DNA from: Linepithema humile
Lineage: Eukaryota; Arthropoda; Insecta; Hymenoptera; Formicidae
Length of the DNA: 64,000 bases
Direction: 5' to 3'
Assembly: GCF_040581485.1 (NCBI RefSeq)
Contig: NC_090130.1
Span: 16,309,656-16,373,655, forward strand
Made by a program: the position numbers and the translations under genes. Positions 21,540-32,482 of this stretch are shown here, piece by piece. A model generated the notes under the pieces. That model worked only from the letters and a program-made list of their open reading frames with translations. It was not told the origin of the DNA and made no database searches. Position 1 is the first letter of the stretch. Every line of letters starts with the position of its first letter.

Positions 21540-22540
21540 TAGAAACGATGGTTGCAATTAGCACAGTTGCAGAATTATTCAAAAAAACTCGTGGCTCTCA
21601 CTCGAGGGGAACCTGTACCATGTCGTTCGTCATTGTTATCGTTACAACCAATTCTTGGTTCTGATGGATGAATAAGGGTTGGCGGTAGACTTAGGCACTC
21701 TCCGTTGCCCTTTGAGGAAAAACATCCCGTTATTATTGCGAAAGAAAATCATCTTTCGCTTTTACTAGTTCGTGATGCGCATCATTGTACTTTACATGGT
21801 GGACCACAGCTGATGCGGAGTGTTCTTGCTCGTCGCTACTGGATCGTGCAAGCAAATACTCTTATTCGTTCCGTAGTTCATTAATGCACCAAGTGTATTT
21901 GTTTCCGAAGTAAAGCTGTTCAACAACAGATGGATCATCTTCCAGTTGACTGAGTACGAGCTTTACGCCTATTCTTGTCTTCAAGTGTAGATTATGCTGG
22001 TTCCATACAATTACGGACTACGAAAGGACGCAGTCAAAAATCATACAAGGGTTACATATTGTTGCGCCCAGGCTTTTTTGTCGCTGATGCTGCATGCAGT
22101 CAGTTGAGAGACCGATCGATAATATCGATCGGTCGTTCAACAGTTCTGGAAGCTGTTTCTTAACAGCTGAAATGTTATAAACAGTTTCTTTGGTAATATT
22201 GTTTAGACGTCTCTATGACAGTTTGTAAACAAACTGTGAGGCGTCAGATTTTCGGGAGCTATCTGTTCGGGCGGACGTATACGACAGCTCCGATTTTTCA
22301 ATCTGTTTTTCGGTTACTCGTTGTATTCGTTTAAGTTACTGTTATTATTAAAATGTTTCTTTTACTCTAATAAAATGTTCCTTTATTCCGCGAGTTCCGT
22401 TTGACGTGTTTAATACCGTTCTGTGGGCGCAACAATATAATCACTGCATTTCGTGCGCAGCGCGTTGTCATATGCAATCAGCGCATATTACACTTTGAAG
22501 TTTCGCTTGTAGTGACTACGGGAAAATAATATATGAAACG
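21540..22540 (+). pseudogene. BEL/Pao integrase, interrupted by a solo LTR
   Basis: Fragments with stops: RVGGRLRHSPLPFEEKHPVI, the zinc-binding histidines and cysteines (DAHHCTLHGG and CTKCICF), and a core start VDYAGS near 21985. The solo LTR at 22060-22434 splits the frame; decayed integrase-like sequence (LHFEVSLVVTT) resumes after 22439. The 3' end of the element is not recognisable. Confidence 0.7.
22060..22434 (+). repeat. Solo LTR with ATAT target duplication
   Basis: 375 bp starting TGTTGCGCCC and ending GGGCGCAACA, flanked by ATAT at 22056-22059 and 22435-22438. It has an AATAAA near 22370. No internal retroelement sequence, so it arose by LTR-LTR recombination after insertion into the BEL integrase. 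Its first 80 bp resemble the foldback at 27660-27863 (shared GCTGATGCTG and CGATCGATAATATCGATCGG). Confidence 0.85.
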
Positions 22541-23158
22541 AAAACAGTAAATGAATCAATCTGTTCAACATATATTCACCCTGACTCTACCCTCTTGGCC
22601 CGACTTGACAGACAATAAATTGAAATATAAAATTCCGTGAAGTTTACTCTTTTTCAATAATTTTAATATACTGCAATATAATCTACATACTATTACATTC
22701 TATTAAATTACTACGATACTACTTCTCTTGTTAATATCTGTTCTATGTTTTTTAACTTTGCTGTTATCTTATATAGAACACCGCAATGAGACAAAGCATT
22801 CAACTGTTTTCTCCTCGTTTTGATAAACTATCTGAAATTATTTGTAACCAAAAATGGTATTCTAAGATTAAAAATTCTCGCTATCATAAAATCCTTGAAA
22901 TAAATATGCATATTAGGTTAAATCTCATTTATTTTTTCTCCATTTAGATATGTTGTAGGGGAGGTTGTTCTGAAGAGGGGAACACTAGACATGTGGGTCT
23001 CCGATTTTGCCAAATTATGTATAGTAACACTCCCCCCACTAATCCGTGATAAAGTGATACGATGTGATACGAACTCCCAAAAATAAGCAAGAAAAACGCG
23101 TTTAAACATTTACGTGCGCGTAATCTACCGAGCACTAACAACGAATTGACAACTAAGC
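22541..23158. other. Sequence without recognised features
   Basis: No coding, RNA gene or element end recognised. Confidence 0.3.
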
Positions 23159-23223
23159 GGCGTTGTTTAGTGGGTAAGGCGCCTGGCTAGTACTTCGCAT
23201 ATTGCTGGTTCGTATCTTACGTT
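23159..23223 (+). tRNA. tRNA-Arg-like pseudogene or SINE head
   Basis: GGCGTTG..TAGTGGGTAAGGCGCC resembles a tRNA 5' half with A-box, and GCTGGTTCGTATC a B-box. The order and spacing resemble arginine tRNAs, but the acceptor stem and anticodon arm pair poorly. It is most likely a decayed tRNA copy or the head of a SINE rather than a functional gene. Confidence 0.4.
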
Positions 23224-23389
23224 AAAAAAATTTTTTGAGTGTGTAAATGGTTATGAATGCTTATTATTTTATTAAATGTTAAATTGATGTCCGTCTGCTA
23301 CTTAGCAGTGTTCCAAGCAAACGTAAAATATATTTATAACATGTAATTATTATTGCATCATCAAATTTCCGTTGTAATTAAACTTGAAA

Positions 23390-23700
23390 CATTTAATATT
23401 TTTTTCCTTTAAATCGTCCATGTTTGTAGGTTTCGTTTCATAGACCTTACTTTTCAAATATCCCCAGTAGAAATAGTCAAACGGGCTCAGATTAGGAGAT
23501 CTCGATGGTTATTCTATTGTACCTCTTCTACCAATCCAACAAAAATTTTATTTAGAAAATTGCGAACATTTAAAGCGAAATGAGCTGGAGCTCCATCTTG
23601 TTAAAACCAAACATTTTCAAAAGCATCTCCAACAGCATTTTGGATACCTGGTATTATTCGGTTTCTCAACAAATTCAAGTAGTTTTCCTGTTAAATTACT
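23390..23700 (-). pseudogene. Mariner/Tc1-type transposase remnant
   Basis: The minus strand retains, with frame breaks, QDGAPAHFALNVRNFLN and PSRSPNLSPFDYFYWGY, the second and third catalytic regions of a transposase related to the DD41D enzyme at 28263-29297. Nothing upstream is recognisable. Confidence 0.65.
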
Positions 23701-24399
23701 GTCAATAAAAAATGGTCTTACAATACGATTACACAATATCCCACAATACCTTTTGAATAATGCTAATGCCGGCGGTACTGTTACTTTTACTGTTACTTCT
23801 TATAACTCAAAAAGTACTTAATGAAAGAATACTTTATTATAGTGTTTTGAAAACATCTCGATTTCAATTACAAGAATATGCAATAAAAAATAAGGGTTTC
23901 CATTTAAAATTTTTATATTGACCTTGACCGGGCTTTTCAAGGTCATCCAAAGCTCAAATAAATATCATCAGCTAATAGACTTTTTTTAAGCCCTACTATT
24001 TTTGTTTGAAACATTTTTCCAATAAACAAACACTTTCTGAGATAATTGGCCGTTTCGGAACTTTTACTACGCACTATATAAAAGATTGATTTTAGAAATA
24101 TTATTCATCAAACGCTAGAATGTCAAAATGTCTGAATAGACAGAGTGACACCGATTTTTTATCAGTGGTTTGTCTACTAGTTCTAAACTTATTTCTCTTT
24201 CTACAGTTAACAATTACTTTTCCTCATTTCCTTACTTCCTCCATGTCCCATTATACCTCTTTTCTCATTCTTTATATTTTAAGCTCCTCTTCCTCAACCT
24301 TTCTTCATCGCTTGGATTATCGGGCTTTTTACTTTATAATGCTATCACTATTATTTTAATTATGATTTGATGACTCAATTTGTACATCTCTGTTCACAC
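23701..24399. other. Decayed transposon sequence related to 32230-32400
   Basis: 23800-23960 contains TTGACCTTGACC and TTCAAGGTCAT motifs plus an AGTACTT..GAAAGAATA block that resembles, in inverted orientation, 32230-32400. Both may be ends of one mariner-type family. No intact gene. Confidence 0.4.
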
Positions 24400-24806
24400 T
24401 ACCCAACAAAAATTAGGACATTTTATGTACGTCCTATGTATATACATATATGTATATTGTATATTCTATGTATATACAGAGAATGTGAAAAGTATATAAA
24501 GCGCATATCCTATATATATATAATAATTACCACATGTATGTACATAGGATGTCCACAGTACATACATAGGTATATTCCAAAGATTTGCAATGTACATTTG
24601 TGGTATATATATAGGGTATATTCCGAGGATGTGCAGTTCGCAGTGCACGTTCGCAGTATGTACATAGGATATATTCCGAGGATGTGCAATACACATTCGT
24701 GGCATGTACATGAGGTACATTCTATTTATGTACACAGTATATACAGTACGTTTTTTTTACATTATGGATATTTTATGTATATAGGATATTGAATGTTTAC
24801 TGGGTA
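24400..24806. mobile_element. Small TIR element with minisatellite interior
   Basis: Ends TACCCAAC at 24400 and the inverted TGGGTA at 24801-24806, with further inverted similarity inward (ACATTTTATGTA type). The interior consists of irregular repeats around ATATTCCGAGGATGTGCA and GTACATAGGAT. ORFs across it encode only repeat peptides. Confidence 0.5.
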
Positions 24807-25036
24807 ATAAACAATTTTCATTCATTTGGATATTTATCTACCCAATTTTTGAACAATTAGTTTATCTAAATTCCCTGTGTTGGGATTCAGATATTAAACT
24901 GATAGAAAAAGTTATTATAATACATCTTCAATATTATTACCCGCCTTTTGCAAATTTTATATAATTCTCATGATTAAAACTTAAATACGAGATAGATAGC
25001 GCATAATGCGTCACATAGCGGCAAGCGAACAAACTA
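24807..25036. other. AT-rich sequence without recognised features
   Basis: Nothing recognised. Confidence 0.3.
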
Positions 25037-25300
25037 ATGATTGATTCTATGTATATCCATATCTATGTATTCTATGTATATCCTATGTATATCCATAAAT
25101 GTACCTACATCAGCGTATATCGTATGTATGTACGTTACATGTATATACATGGAATGTACACGAGGTATATTCTATATATATATACAGGCAGCGATTTCGT
25201 TCGAATATACATTGTATGTATATCCATACGATATCCTATGTATATCCATAAATGTATCTACATCAGCGTATATCATATGTATGTACCTATATAAAGGAGT
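25037..25300 (+). repeat. TATGTA-rich minisatellite
   Basis: Contains a direct repeat of about 65 bp (near 25078-25142 and 25222-25286; TATCCTATGTATATCCATAA, then CTACATCAGCGTATATC) in a background of GTATAT/TATCC motifs. Similar in composition to the interior of 24400-24806. Confidence 0.65.
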
Positions 25301-26835
25301 GTATTTATCTATTTATTTTATTTATTCTGTTTTATCTTTTTGAGAATTATAATTAAAATTTTCGATTTTGTTTTATTTCAGTGCGAAATGCTTTACTTCA
25401 TTTATCATCGGTTCGTGCAGCTTATTTAATATGTTATTAATTTTGATTAATATTGTAAGTCAAAAAATTGTGTGTTTTAAGTATTATTATTATTGTAATA
25501 AGTATATGTTTTAAGTATTATTATTATTATAACCAAAGAAAGCTTGATGTGTGACAGCCTGAAACATTTGTTGTTATTTTAATATACGTCCTTTTTGCAC
25601 GAACAACTGGTGCTGGCTTCTTTTGCTCCTTTACGTTTCAATTCATTATTTATTCCCAATCAAATTTAGTCAATTCCGCATATGTTAAGCATGGTTTAAC
25701 CCTTTCAGTACAGTCCTGTTTATAGGACATTTCCTTTTATTTTCGAAACTACTCGCTTGACTTTAATAAACTTAGTCTATATTTTGTGATTCTATATTAA
25801 AATTTGAGGTCAAAAATAAAAAATTTAAAATGGCTGATTCAATATGGCGGAGCAAAATTTAAAAAATTAGTCCAATTATCATGAAAGGGACTTACGAAAA
25901 TAGCATCCCGAACATGAGAAGCAAGGAAAGTCAAGGAATCAAACATCCCGAAGGATTACCATCTAAAATTGCGAAACCTCAAAATTAAATAACTTAAAAA
26001 ATAAGCCGTCTACGAGACATTTTTTCAGGCCAAAAATTTTTCTTTTTTCCAAGAACCTGAAAAATCTATAAAAAATAAGGATTCCCTAAAAAAATGAAGA
26101 CGACCTTAAAATAATCTCATAATCTTCATCTAACAAAGGAACCTTCACAAGTGTTTCCCTCCGATTTGATTCTCGTTAAAATATGTTGTAAAATATACAA
26201 TTTTGACACGTGTTTTTTTATCGATGGTTTAGGGAGTGATACACTCCTTTGCAGAAAAACGAATTTTTTCTTTCTATATCATAAAAACAAAAAAAGATAT
26301 AAAAAAATGTTTCGAATAGAAGTTGTATGGTCATTTATGGGCTTTATAACTGCGCAGCTGGATTTTTGAAAAATGTAAAATTTTTTAATTTACCCCTACC
26401 CCTTGTTATTATTTTTGTAAATATTAAAATTTTTGTAATGACAAAAGTTGTAGCATTTTTTCGTTGAATTCAACCATATATGATTTTATTATCTTTCGAA
26501 ATCGCATCTTTCAGAAATGAGTCATCAATGTCGCACTTATGCGTCGCGCTGCATGACGCATCGTTTATGCCGCGCATGTGTTAAGCAATAGTCGTAGAAA
26601 ATAAGAATAAAAATAGCATGTCATTATCATCACGTATTTGAAGAAGAACAAAGTTAACTAAAGTTGTTGTTAAAGCATCCCCTCCACATTACATCTTTAT
26701 AAATAATTCCATCTGAACTTTTTATATAGCTTGTTTATATATAATGGATACAAATGTGATACAGGACAGTCTTGTATTTAATAAGTTAACAGTATATTTC
26801 TTGCTATTATTTAAGTTGTGTTATGTTTACATATA
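25301..26835. other. Non-coding sequence with a possible piggyBac-type end
   Basis: At 25696 TTAA is followed by CCCTTTCAGTACAGTCC, the form of a piggyBac terminal repeat, with an adjacent GTCC/GGAC hairpin. TTAA occurs again at 26581 but without a matching inverted end, so the element is unproven. The rest shows no gene. Confidence 0.3.
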
Positions 26836-27076
26836 CAGGGTGATTCAGAACAACCCAGGTGTCCTTGCACAGACGTATTCCTGAGTTAATTCTGAGACAA
26901 TTTTTCCTTTACAAAAATTTTGTCCGCGGCTTATTTTTCAAGTTATAAAAGAAAAAAGTTATCAAATCACGGGACGAATACAGAAGATAGGCAGGAGCGG
27001 CGCAACTGGGCGCAACTCCATTCGACACGGGTGATTACGGGACGCACGTTGCGATCAAACACACGTGATGAAACAC

Positions 27077-27080
27077 GCGC

Positions 27081-27111
<31 letters not shown>

Positions 27112-27119
27112 GCGCGCAC

Positions 27120-27192
<73 letters not shown>
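27077..27192 (+). repeat. (CA)n(CG)n(CT)n microsatellite, left arm
   Basis: Compound microsatellite; the right-arm counterpart (31770-31871, complementary) is shorter by about 12 bp. The ORFs that cross it encode Ser-Leu repeats and are not genes. Confidence 0.85.
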
Positions 27193-27195
<3 letters not shown>

Positions 27196-27659
27196 CGCTC
27201 ACTTACTTTTACAAATTCGACGTCTTCATTCTGTTTGACGGATGAATAATTTTACCGGGGATAAGCAATAAAAATTTACACAGCACTTGACATGCAACAA
27301 ATCCATACCGAGATTTATAAGACATACATTTTTTTTCATATCACGTATCGAATTTACTCACGTAAATGAATGATTTATAAATCGATTCATTACTATTAAT
27401 CACTGCCGAATAATCATATTCCGCTTACTTTTATTAAGAAAAAAGTACACACTACATGCAATTACAGTAATCAATACTTTCACAGATTTACACACACTCA
27501 CACACGAATCTATCGGTTTGTTATTACTACCGATTAATTATTCGGTGACTAAAAATTATTCGAAGGATACGCCTAACGTTTACACAACGCACGTAGCTCG
27601 ATGCGGAGACAGTACTCGATGTAAACAATGAACCAGATTATGTTTTTATTGAAAAGTAT

Positions 27660-27863
27660 TGTTACGCCTGTGCTTTTCGCCGCTGATGCTGTGTGTTACA
27701 GCTGACGGACCGATCGATAATATCGATCGGTCACTATAAGTTCAAGCCGTATGGCATTTGTAAATAAACAAGTTGTTGCTAAGAGAATGTAAACAATCGA
27801 TAATATCGATCGGTCCGTCAGCTGTAATACACAGCATCAGCGGCGAGAAGCACAGGCGTATCA
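27660..27863. repeat. Nested foldback, left arm
   Basis: 204 bp with inverted ends ACGCCTGTGCTT.. and arms containing GCTGATGCTGTG, CAGCTGACGGACCGATCGAT and the near-palindrome ATCGATAATATCGAT. Its arms resemble the first 80 bp of the solo LTR at 22060. An identical copy is in the right arm at 31101-31304. Confidence 0.75.
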
Positions 27864-28262
27864 GTATTAAGTCGATAATTGCAGTTGATAAATCATGATG
27901 TCTGATATAATAATGCAGCGCATTAATGACCGACAATAAAACGCTTCGAAAACTTCTTACTGCTAAGATCCGATTGAATCAACTTAACTTTAGCTTTAAG
28001 CGAGATTTACATGTATAAATCTTTATTTTCTTTATTTAAAAAGAAAGATAAACACATTTTTTAAGTCTCACTTAAATCCAAAATAATATTAGTGATTCAA
28101 GTGAATAAAATTAGTAGGTAATGTTTAAGTATCTGCCTGTTAATCGAAGATGTGGATTTTTTGTTAACAATTTGCGAACTCAAAAAAGATGTTCATCGTA
28201 AATAAAATATTTGGTTGCCCTGAAAAGGGCAGATTAAAAGATATTTTAAAAGAATTTAGTTC

Positions 28263-29297
28263 TTATAATAAATGTTCAAAATGTCCGCCGTTTATTGTGA
28301 TGCATGCTCTCATACGTCTCAATAAATTTTCTTGAGTTTTCTCCATAACTTCGTCCTCGATTAGAAAAATGGCATGATGAAGTTTGTCATTTAATTCTTC
28401 GACGTTCTCAGGAAGCTGTCTGTAAATTATTTCCTTGCAGTAGCCCCACAAGAAAAAATCCAACGGATTGAGGTCTGGTGATCTTGCAGGCCAACGAATC
28501 GGACCGTATCGACCCATCCAACGTTCGGGAAATTGGTGATTTAAAAAATTTGTGACAATTCTAGCGTTATGTGGGCCAGCACCGTCTTGTTGAAATAGAA
28601 TTTTATTTCTATTTAATAATGGTATTTCTTCCAAAAAATGTGGCAGATTTTCTGCAAGAAATTCCACATACGATGCGCCATTGAGTCTTTCCGGTAGAAT
28701 AACTGGGCCCAATATTTTTGTACCCATAATTCCAGCCCAGACGTTCAGTTTCCAACGAACTTGGTTATTTCTGAGTCGTGTCACTCGAGGATTTTCTTCG
28801 TCCCACACATGCATATTGTGTGAGTTAAAAACTCCTTCTCGTGTGAACAGCGATTCATCGCTGAATATTACACGAGAAGGAAATTCTTGATCTTCGTCTA
28901 CTCTTCTGAGGAAATCCTCGCAAAATCTCTTCCTCCGAGGATAGTCTTCCTCTCGCAAATGTTGCACGCGAGTGTAGTGGTAAGCGTGCAATTTTTCTTC
29001 TTTGAGTATTCTTTGGACGGTAGAAAAAGAGAGTTTGTATTCTCGAGCAATGTCTCGAATACTACTTTCTGGTTCTTGCTCAACAGCACGAAGAACTGTT
29101 TCCACGGTTTCCAAATTTCTTGCATCACGATGTCTACCAGTGTCTTTTTTCGTCGGTAAGACACTTCCAGTCTTATATAATCTTTGAGCTGCCTGAAGTA
29201 TAACATTGGGCTTGGGATGTCTTATTCGGTTCGGATACAATTCAGCGTATCTTCTTGCAGCAACGTAATATTGCCCCTGACATTCACCGAGTACCAT
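28263..29297 (-). CDS. DD41D mariner-type transposase, left arm
   Basis: 344-residue ORF. The N-terminal helix-turn-helix resembles DUF4817 (VLGECQGQYYVAARRYAELY, then RDIAREYKLSFSTVQRIL). The catalytic acids lie in IFSDESLF, FQQDGAGPHN and SPDLNPLDFFLWG; 41 residues separate the second and third Asp, the DD41D spacing of rosa/VISITOR-type mariners. An upstream Met at 29332 begins MAAYTNAEYYD, typical of the family, but two extra bases put it out of frame, so the true N-terminus is broken in both arms. Otherwise intact. Catalyses cut-and-paste at TA. Confidence 0.85.
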   Translation of the reverse strand: MVLGECQGQYYVAARRYAELYPNRIRHPKPNVILQAAQRLYKTGSVLPTKKDTGRHRDARNLETVETVLRAVEQEPESSIRDIAREYKLSFSTVQRILKEEKLHAYHYTRVQHLREEDYPRRKRFCEDFLRRVDEDQEFPSRVIFSDESLFTREGVFNSHNMHVWDEENPRVTRLRNNQVRWKLNVWAGIMGTKILGPVILPERLNGASYVEFLAENLPHFLEEIPLLNRNKILFQQDGAGPHNARIVTNFLNHQFPERWMGRYGPIRWPARSPDLNPLDFFLWGYCKEIIYRQLPENVEELNDKLHHAIFLIEDEVMEKTQENLLRRMRACITINGGHFEHLL

Positions 29298-29413
29298 GAG
29301 TCATAATACTCCGCATTTGTATACGCTGCCATTTTCGTCTCCAATCGTCTCCAAGAAATCTTGATTCTCTAATAATCGAGAGATTATTAATTAAACAATT
29401 GATCGATGCTCCG

Positions 29414-29421
29414 TATTTATA
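29414..29421 (-). promoter_or_regulatory. TATA box for left-arm transposase
   Basis: TATAAATA on the minus strand, about 82 nt upstream of the first family-type Met at 29332. Mirror image at 29542-29549. Confidence 0.55.
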
Positions 29422-29468
29422 CGATCTTCGCGGGGGGTCGAGCCCTCACCACGTCCCTCCCGACGAAT

Positions 29469-29494
29469 CGTGTCGCATATCATCTGCAGATATT
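29469..29494. other. Centre of the 5.28-kb palindrome
   Basis: 26-bp unpaired spacer between the arms. The adjoining 45 bp on each side are GC-rich and contain the only substitutions seen between the arms. Confidence 0.8.
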
Positions 29495-29541
29495 ATTCGT
29501 CGGGAGGGGCGTGGTGGGGGCTCGATCCCCCGCAAAGATCG

Positions 29542-29549
29542 TATAAATA
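29542..29549 (+). promoter_or_regulatory. TATA box for right-arm transposase
   Basis: TATAAATA followed by the Met at 29631 after about 82 nt. With 29414-29421 it makes a symmetric divergent promoter at the centre of the palindrome. Confidence 0.55.
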
Positions 29550-29665
29550 CGGAGCATCGATCAATTGTTTAATTAATAATCTCTCGATTATTAGAGAATC
29601 AAGATTTCTTGGAGACGATTGGAGACGAAAATGGCAGCGTATACAAATGCGGAGTATTATGACTC

Positions 29666-30701
29666 ATGGTACTCGGTGAATGTCAGGGGCAATATTACGT
29701 TGCTGCAAGAAGATACGCTGAATTGTATCCGAACCGAATAAGACATCCCAAGCCCAATGTTATACTTCAGGCAGCTCAAAGATTATATAAGACTGGAAGT
29801 GTCTTACCGACGAAAAAAGACACTGGTAGACATCGTGATGCAAGAAATTTGGAAACCGTGGAAACAGTTCTTCGTGCTGTTGAGCAAGAACCAGAAAGTA
29901 GTATTCGAGACATTGCTCGAGAATACAAACTCTCTTTTTCTACCGTCCAAAGAATACTCAAAGAAGAAAAATTGCACGCTTACCACTACACTCGCGTGCA
30001 ACATTTGCGAGAGGAAGACTATCCTCGGAGGAAGAGATTTTGCGAGGATTTCCTCAGAAGAGTAGACGAAGATCAAAGAATTTCCTTCTCGTGTAATATT
30101 CAGCGATGAATCGCTGTTCACACGAGAAGGAGTTTTTAACTCACACAATATGCATGTGTGGGACGAAGAAAATCCTCGAGTGACACGACTCAGAAATAAC
30201 CAAGTTCGTTGGAAACTGAACGTCTGGGCTGGAATTATGGGTACAAAAATATTGGGCCCAGTTATTCTACCGGAAAGACTCAATGGCGCATCGTATGTGG
30301 AATTTCTTGCAGAAAATCTGCCACATTTTTTGGAAGAAATACCATTATTAAATAGAAATAAAATTCTATTTCAACAAGACGGTGCTGGCCCACATAACGC
30401 TAGAATTGTCACAAATTTTTTAAATCACCAATTTCCCGAACGTTGGATGGGTCGATACGGTCCGATTCGTTGGCCTGCAAGATCACCAGACCTCAATCCG
30501 TTGGATTTTTTCTTGTGGGGCTACTGCAAGGAAATAATTTACAGACAGCTTCCTGAGAACGTCGAAGAATTAAATGACAAACTTCATCATGCCATTTTTC
30601 TAATCGAGGACGAAGTTATGGAGAAAACTCAAGAAAATTTATTGAGACGTATGAGAGCATGCATCACAATAAACGGCGGACATTTTGAACATTTATTATA
30701 A
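29666..30701 (+). pseudogene. DD41D transposase, right arm, frameshifted
   Basis: Same protein as the left arm, but one extra A near 30074-30076 shifts the frame. The first part (to 30109) ends after the DNA-binding region and the second (30150-30701) holds the catalytic core (QQDGAGPH, SPDLNPLD). The residues outside the break are identical to the left arm. The shared upstream Met at 29631 is out of frame, as in the left arm. Confidence 0.9.
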
Positions 30702-31100
30702 GAACTAAATTCTTTTAAAATATCTTTTAATCTGCCCTTTTCAGGGCAACCAAATATTTTATTTACGATGAACATCTTTTTTGAGTTCGCAAATTGTTAA
30801 CAAAAAATCCACATCTTCGATTAACAGGCAGATACTTAAACATTACCTACTAATTTTATTCACTTGAATCACTAATATTATTTTGGATTTAAGTGAGACT
30901 TAAAAAATGTGTTTATCTTTCTTTTTAAATAAAGAAAATAAAGATTTATACATGTAAATCTCGCTTAAAGCTAAAGTTAAGTTGATTCAATCGGATCTTA
31001 GCAGTAAGAAGTTTTCGAAGCGTTTTATTGTCGGTCATTAATGCGCTGCATTATTATATCAGACATCATGATTTATCAACTGCAATTATCGACTTAATAC

Positions 31101-31304
31101 TGATACGCCTGTGCTTCTCGCCGCTGATGCTGTGTATTACAGCTGACGGACCGATCGATATTATCGATTGTTTACATTCTCTTAGCAACAACTTGTTTAT
31201 TTACAAATGCCATACGGCTTGAACTTATAGTGACCGATCGATATTATCGATCGGTCCGTCAGCTGTAACACACAGCATCAGCGGCGAAAAGCACAGGCGT
31301 AACA
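31101..31304. repeat. Nested foldback, right arm
   Basis: Inverted copy of 27660-27863, identical as far as read. Its presence in both arms shows that it was there before the arms were duplicated. Confidence 0.75.
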
Positions 31305-31768
31305 ATACTTTTCAATAAAAACATAATCTGGTTCATTGTTTACATCGAGTACTGTCTCCGCATCGAGCTACGTGCGTTGTGTAAACGTTAGGCGTATCCT
31401 TCGAATAATTTTTAGTCACCGAATAATTAATCGGTAGTAATAACAAACCGATAGATTCGTGTGTGAGTGTGTGTAAATCTGTGAAAGTATTGATTACTGT
31501 AATTGCATGTAGTGTGTACTTTTTTCTTAATAAAAGTAAGCGGAATATGATTATTCGGCAGTGATTAATAGTAATGAATCGATTTATAAATCATTCATTT
31601 ACGTGAGTAAATTCGATACGTGATATGAAAAAAAATGTATGTCTTATAAATCTCGGTATGGATTTGTTGCATGTCAAGTGCTGTGTAAATTTTTATTGCT
31701 TATCCCCGGTAAAATTATTCATCCGTCAAACAGAATGAAGACGTCGAATTTGTAAAAGTAAGTGAGCG

Positions 31769-31832
<64 letters not shown>

Positions 31833-31840
31833 GTGCGCGC

Positions 31841-31871
<31 letters not shown>

Positions 31872-32116
31872 GCGCGTGTTTCATCACGTGTGTTTGATCG
31901 CAACGTGCGTCCCGTAATCACCCGTGTCGAATGGAGTTGCGCCCAGTTGCGCCGCTCCTGCCTATCTTCTGTATTCGTCCCGTGATTTGATAACTTTTTT
32001 CTTTTATAACTTGAAAAATAAGCCGCGGACAAAATTTTTGTAAAGGAAAAATTGTCTCAGAATTAACTCAGGAATACGTCTGTGCAAGGACACCTGGGTT
32101 GTTCTGAATCACCCTG

Positions 32117-32482
32117 TATACAGGATGTCCCATTTTAAATTACGCACCTGAATATCTCGTCAGGGGAGCCACCAATCCGAAAATAACTCTTACAAAAGTT
32201 GTTGGGTTCGGAGGGGGACTTCGGATGGTGATTTTCAATTTCACCTTGACCTTGACCTTCAAGGTCATTTGAAGGTCAAATCGAATTTTTTAAATAAAAA
32301 CCCCTATTTTTGGTTCCAAAATCTAATAGCTGGTGTCAAGAGCTTTTCAAAACATTATAATAAAGTTATTTTTTATTAAATACTTTTCGAGTTATGAGGC
32401 TTGTAAATTACAGTATTTTGACATAAAATATAAAATATCTTGTAAAACATTCAGTTTTTGAGAATCTTACCTTAATACTTTT
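32117..32482. mobile_element. Terminal fragment of a second mariner-type element
   Basis: Directly after the palindrome comes TACAGGATGTCCCATTTTAA, an end sequence of the same general type, then a TGACCTTGACC/AAGGTCA-rich stretch matching 23800-23960 in inverted orientation. No transposase. Confidence 0.5.

Larger units (their letters stand above)
26836..32116. mobile_element. Palindromic DD41D mariner-type transposon, 5.28 kb
   Basis: Bounded by CAGGGTGATTCAGAAC and its inverse, with TA on both sides (26834-26835 and 32117-32118). The whole element is an inverted repeat: left arm 26836-29468, right arm 29495-32116, spacer 26 bp. The arms are essentially identical except for (CT)n length, one extra base in the right ORF and four mismatches at the tip. 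Each arm holds a transposase gene reading outward from the centre, a nested 204-bp foldback and a microsatellite. It behaves as one TA-flanked unit. Confidence 0.9.

Noticed and set aside
24367..24792. Tyr/Ile/His-rich ORFs at 24.4-25.3 kb
   Set aside because: Translations of TATGTA-type minisatellite.
26920..27249. ORF with Ser-Leu and Thr-His repeats (also 31715-32032)
   Set aside because: It only translates the compound microsatellite inside the palindrome arms; the length differs between arms with the repeat count.
28681..29187. ORFs opposite the DD41D transposase (also 29776-30283)
   Set aside because: Antisense shadows of the transposase, mirrored between arms.
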